Source of the DNA: Syngnathus acus
Taxonomy: Eukaryota; Chordata; Actinopteri; Syngnathiformes; Syngnathidae
DNA length: 64,000 nt
Direction of reading: 5' to 3'
NCBI RefSeq assembly: GCF_901709675.1
Contig: NC_051108.1
Coordinates: 6,680,631-6,744,630 of the forward strand
In this document: positions 62,121 through 64,000 of the stretch, piece after piece
Numbering within the stretch: position 1 is the stretch's first letter
Layout: each line of letters starts with the position of its first letter
Translations under genes and position numbers: made by a program
The notes under the pieces: model-generated
The model's input: the letters and a program-made list of their open reading frames with translations, nothing else
The model's database searches: none
What the model was told of the DNA's origin: nothing

Positions 62121-63363
62121 CTGAAAAAAAGTTAAGGTAGATGGACAGTAAACTCAAAGATAATCATGCTTTTTTGTCACGATTGTTAGACACCCAATTT
62201 CTAATTTAGTTCCATCTACAGCCCAAAAAGGATACTTGGAGTCGGGGCGGCCCTTCTTTCCGTACGCCCACTCAGGTTCGATCTCCAGACGGGCTGTCTC
62301 ACCCCTGCTCATGGTCAACAGGCCCTCGTCCCACTGCGGCAAGACGACTGTGTTAAACACAAAAGGCGGACAAGAACGGGAATAACGCACGTACCCCTCG
62401 GATGACTTTGCCCAGGCCCACTTTGAAGCTCAGTGGCTTGGTTTGCTTTTTCTTTCTTGCCACTGCAAAGATTACAAAGTTGGGACTTAATTAGTCGGAC
62501 TGCATTGTAAGTAAGCGCATGACCTTTTGATGCTAAGCACCTGGTGGGATGTTGGTGTCAAAGACCGTGCCATCCTCCAGCGTGCCCGTGTACCAGCAGC
62601 TCACAGTGTTGCCTTTTTTAGGAAAGTTAGTCTTGTCGCCTTTCTTAAGCGTTGATTTAGTAAACTTGGGTGGACCCTGAAGGGAAGCATCATCGCCAAT
62701 TATTTGGATGATTCTACAGAAAAAGACCTTCCCAGTGCTTGGGTCTTTACCTCATCTGCAACTTCTGCCTTGACCTCTTTGGGCTTCTCATCTATTTTGA
62801 CGGCTTTGACCTGTTTCGTCACTTCTTCCACCGGCTCTGTGCCTTTAAACCTCTACAAAACATTTTTGTTCTTTCATGCATGCATTGTGTACATTTAATT
62901 CGCGTCGATAATACATTTCTGAAGTCTAAGTCGAAAATACGTCATGATGACGTTACTCACTTTATTGGCAAATAACTCGATGTAGGCGGCGATGAGCTGA
63001 TCCTTGTTTGCAGTTTTGGCCACGTTTTTGATATTTCCCAGCAGTTTGTGCTCGATGAGAAACTGAACATAGAATGAGAGGTTAATTCTTTGTAACAAGA
63101 GGTATACGTGACGTAAAGGAGCTTGCAAACATTGATTTCCGTCTCTGTGCGGCTACGCACATTAAGCTGCAACACACGAACAAAGCATATTCCCTTTAGA
63201 ATGCGTTTTTTATTTAATTGACAACCGAGGCTTTTGAATGCTCAACCGACAAACGTACCGAGTGTGCCGCATTGTCCTGAATAAAGTTGATCAGGTCTTT
63301 TTTGGGCAAATCGTCACTTTTCAGCTGCTCGTCGCTCCACTCTCGCGCTGGCTCGTCCGCCAT
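62066..63363 (-). CDS. fkbp3: FKBP3 (FKBP25) peptidyl-prolyl isomerase, complete (221 aa, 7 exons)
   Basis: Coding exons in transcript order are 63363-63259, 63062-62961, 62852-62751, 62676-62541, 62462-62395, 62333-62236 and 62120-62066; 666 nt in frame, usual length 224 aa. Residues 1-69 form the N-terminal helical (BTHB) domain, including [15 protein letters not shown] and [20 protein letters not shown]. Residues 70-103 are a charged, lysine-rich linker. Residues about 104-221 are the FKBP catalytic domain. FKBP12 active-site equivalents are all present: Tyr132, Phe142, Asp143 ([13 protein letters not shown]), Trp172 (VIRGWDEG) and Tyr195 (EWAYG). The family is nuclear, binds rapamycin/FK506 and nucleic acids, and associates with chromatin factors (established). 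It converges on FAU. Confidence 0.97.
62236..62333 (-). CDS. fkbp3: FKBP3 coding exon 6
   Basis: Acceptor TTGCCGCAG, donor GTATCC (weak but in phase). It encodes [20 protein letters not shown] then [12 protein letters not shown], including the pocket-floor tryptophan. Confidence 0.94.
62395..62462 (-). CDS. fkbp3: FKBP3 coding exon 5
   Basis: Acceptor CTTTGCAG, donor GTACGT, 68 nt. It encodes [23 protein letters not shown], with the basic loop KKKQTK characteristic of FKBP25 (reported to contribute to nuclear localisation). Confidence 0.95.
62541..62676 (-). CDS. fkbp3: FKBP3 coding exon 4 (start of FKBP domain)
   Basis: Acceptor CTTCAG, donor GTGCTT. It encodes [20 protein letters not shown], then [19 protein letters not shown] with catalytic-pocket Tyr, Phe and Asp. 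Confidence 0.96.
62751..62852 (-). CDS. fkbp3: FKBP3 coding exon 3 (charged linker)
   Basis: Acceptor TTTTGTAG, donor GTAAAG, 34 codons: [20 protein letters not shown] then [14 protein letters not shown]. Low conservation and high charge are expected for this linker. Confidence 0.93.
62961..63062 (-). CDS. fkbp3: FKBP3 coding exon 2
   Basis: Acceptor TATGTTCAG, donor GTGAGT, 34 codons: [20 protein letters not shown] then [14 protein letters not shown], the most conserved part of the helical domain. Confidence 0.96.
63259..63363 (-). CDS. fkbp3: FKBP3 coding exon 1
   Basis: ATG lies in CTCAAAATGGCGGACG. It encodes [20 protein letters not shown] then [15 protein letters not shown], donor GTACGT. 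The start matches the family N-terminus in position, and no longer in-frame extension is supported. Confidence 0.94.
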
Positions 63364-63368
63364 TTTGA
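63355..63368 (-). promoter_or_regulatory. fkbp3: YY1-type motif overlapping FKBP3 start codon
   Basis: Minus strand CTCAAAATGGCGGA contains AAAATGGCGG, close to the YY1 consensus AANATGGCGGC. YY1 sites placed over or near start codons are common in vertebrate housekeeping genes. Binding is not shown here. Confidence 0.45.
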
Positions 63369-63809
63369 GCTAGCAATTTCAGTATTCAATGAAATTTAAA
63401 GATAATGAAAAAAAAAAAAAAAACGAAAACCGACTAAATATTAGATCACACTATTAGACAAATACATTGTGTGTTATATTTATTATTTTTTAAAAATCCA
63501 AACAAGGAGTTATCAAGTACACTATTATACAAATACATTGATGTATTAGATTTATTATTAAAAAATAATCCAAACAACAAGGGGAGTTAACTACAGTTGC
63601 AAAAAACTTAACTTTCCTTTGCAGCATTTAATACATTGTACGCTTTGGTTCGCTTGCCACTATTTATACTATATATGTTAACAGATTGTTAAAGGCATCA
63701 CTTTGAGACTTGTACTAATTATTTCTTTTAACTTCACGGAGGTAGGTAAAATAAATGAAAATAAAAATAAATAAGAATGAAGTTTCCGTGGGTGACGTTT
63801 TCTATAATG
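63364..63809. other. Upstream region of FKBP3
   Basis: AT-rich. Two similar stretches, ACACTATTAGACAAATACATTG (from about 63449) and ACACTATTATACAAATACATTG (from about 63519), are about 70 bp apart, a small local duplication. The FKBP3 start site should lie here, but no TATA box or GC-box pattern fixes it. Confidence 0.5.
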
Positions 63810-64000
63810 AAGTGGCCTGTTATTAGGTACACCTAAAAATGGCGGTGTACCTAATGAAATGTCCATAAGTGACGTCACAAAGAAACCAGCCAATCAGGAT
63901 GTGGGGATGGGCGGGTGTGTCACTTTTCACTTTCTGCTAAATTTAGACCAGGATTTTTCCTTAATTAAGTGGCCTGTTATTAGGTACACCTGAAAATGGC
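63810..64000. repeat. Direct repeat with palindromic arms, MITE-like, cut by window edge
   Basis: AAGTGGCCTGTTATTAGGTA and the following 14 bases occur at 63810-63843 and again at 63967-64000 with a single mismatch, 157 bp apart. The first copy is followed by the inverted arm GGTGTACCTAATGAAATG, so GGTACACC/GGTGTACC forms a hairpin. The pattern suggests a MITE family; the full element extends past the window. Confidence 0.6.

Overview
The window is vertebrate nuclear DNA, almost certainly from a ray-finned (probably percomorph) fish. The reasons are split genes with GT/AG introns, vertebrate-type proteins, microsatellites, and fish-type transposons: tRNA-derived SINEs with ATGG tails, palindromic MITEs and a solo LTR. 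The species cannot be named from the sequence alone.

Three genes are well supported. (1) 833-33060, plus strand: the 3' half of an MDGA-family gene, best matched to MDGA2, in twelve exons that join in frame to 625 residues and a stop. They encode Ig4, Ig5, Ig6, a fibronectin-III-like domain, a MAM domain and a hydrophobic GPI-anchor tail. The signal peptide and Ig1-3 must lie to the left of the window. (2) 59984-61690, plus strand: a complete FAU gene (ubiquitin-like FUBI fused to ribosomal protein eS30, 133 aa), with a non-coding first exon that starts at a TOP-like pyrimidine tract. (3) 62066-63363, minus strand: a complete FKBP3 (FKBP25) coding region in seven exons, 221 aa. FAU and FKBP3 converge tail to tail with about 0.2 kb between their probable poly(A) signals. 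FKBP3 also lies near MDGA2 in human, which supports the MDGA2 rather than MDGA1 assignment.

The MDGA2 introns (70 bp to 8.7 kb) and the 22-27 kb between MDGA2 and FAU hold mostly non-coding DNA and mobile elements. These are two related cut-and-paste families (4550-4975, 45325-45738; 5489-6963 with an internal 118-bp tandem repeat), a hAT-like MITE with a perfect 8-bp target duplication (22371-22512), two further MITE-like elements (34894-35103, 36406-36545), a 799-bp solo LTR with a perfect 5-bp target duplication (43756-44554), two SINE copies with 14- and 12-bp target duplications (44755-45118, 59444-59784), a second tRNA-derived SINE family (about 54116-54262) and several microsatellites. 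A few short exon-like or protein-like stretches in the desert and in one MDGA2 intron are unassigned and are listed as leads, not genes.

The three genes do unrelated jobs: neuronal surface control of neuroligin-neurexin pairing (MDGA2), ribosome supply (FAU) and a nuclear prolyl isomerase (FKBP3). Their closeness looks like inherited synteny rather than functional clustering. No bacterial-type system, CRISPR array or clearly new biological system was found.
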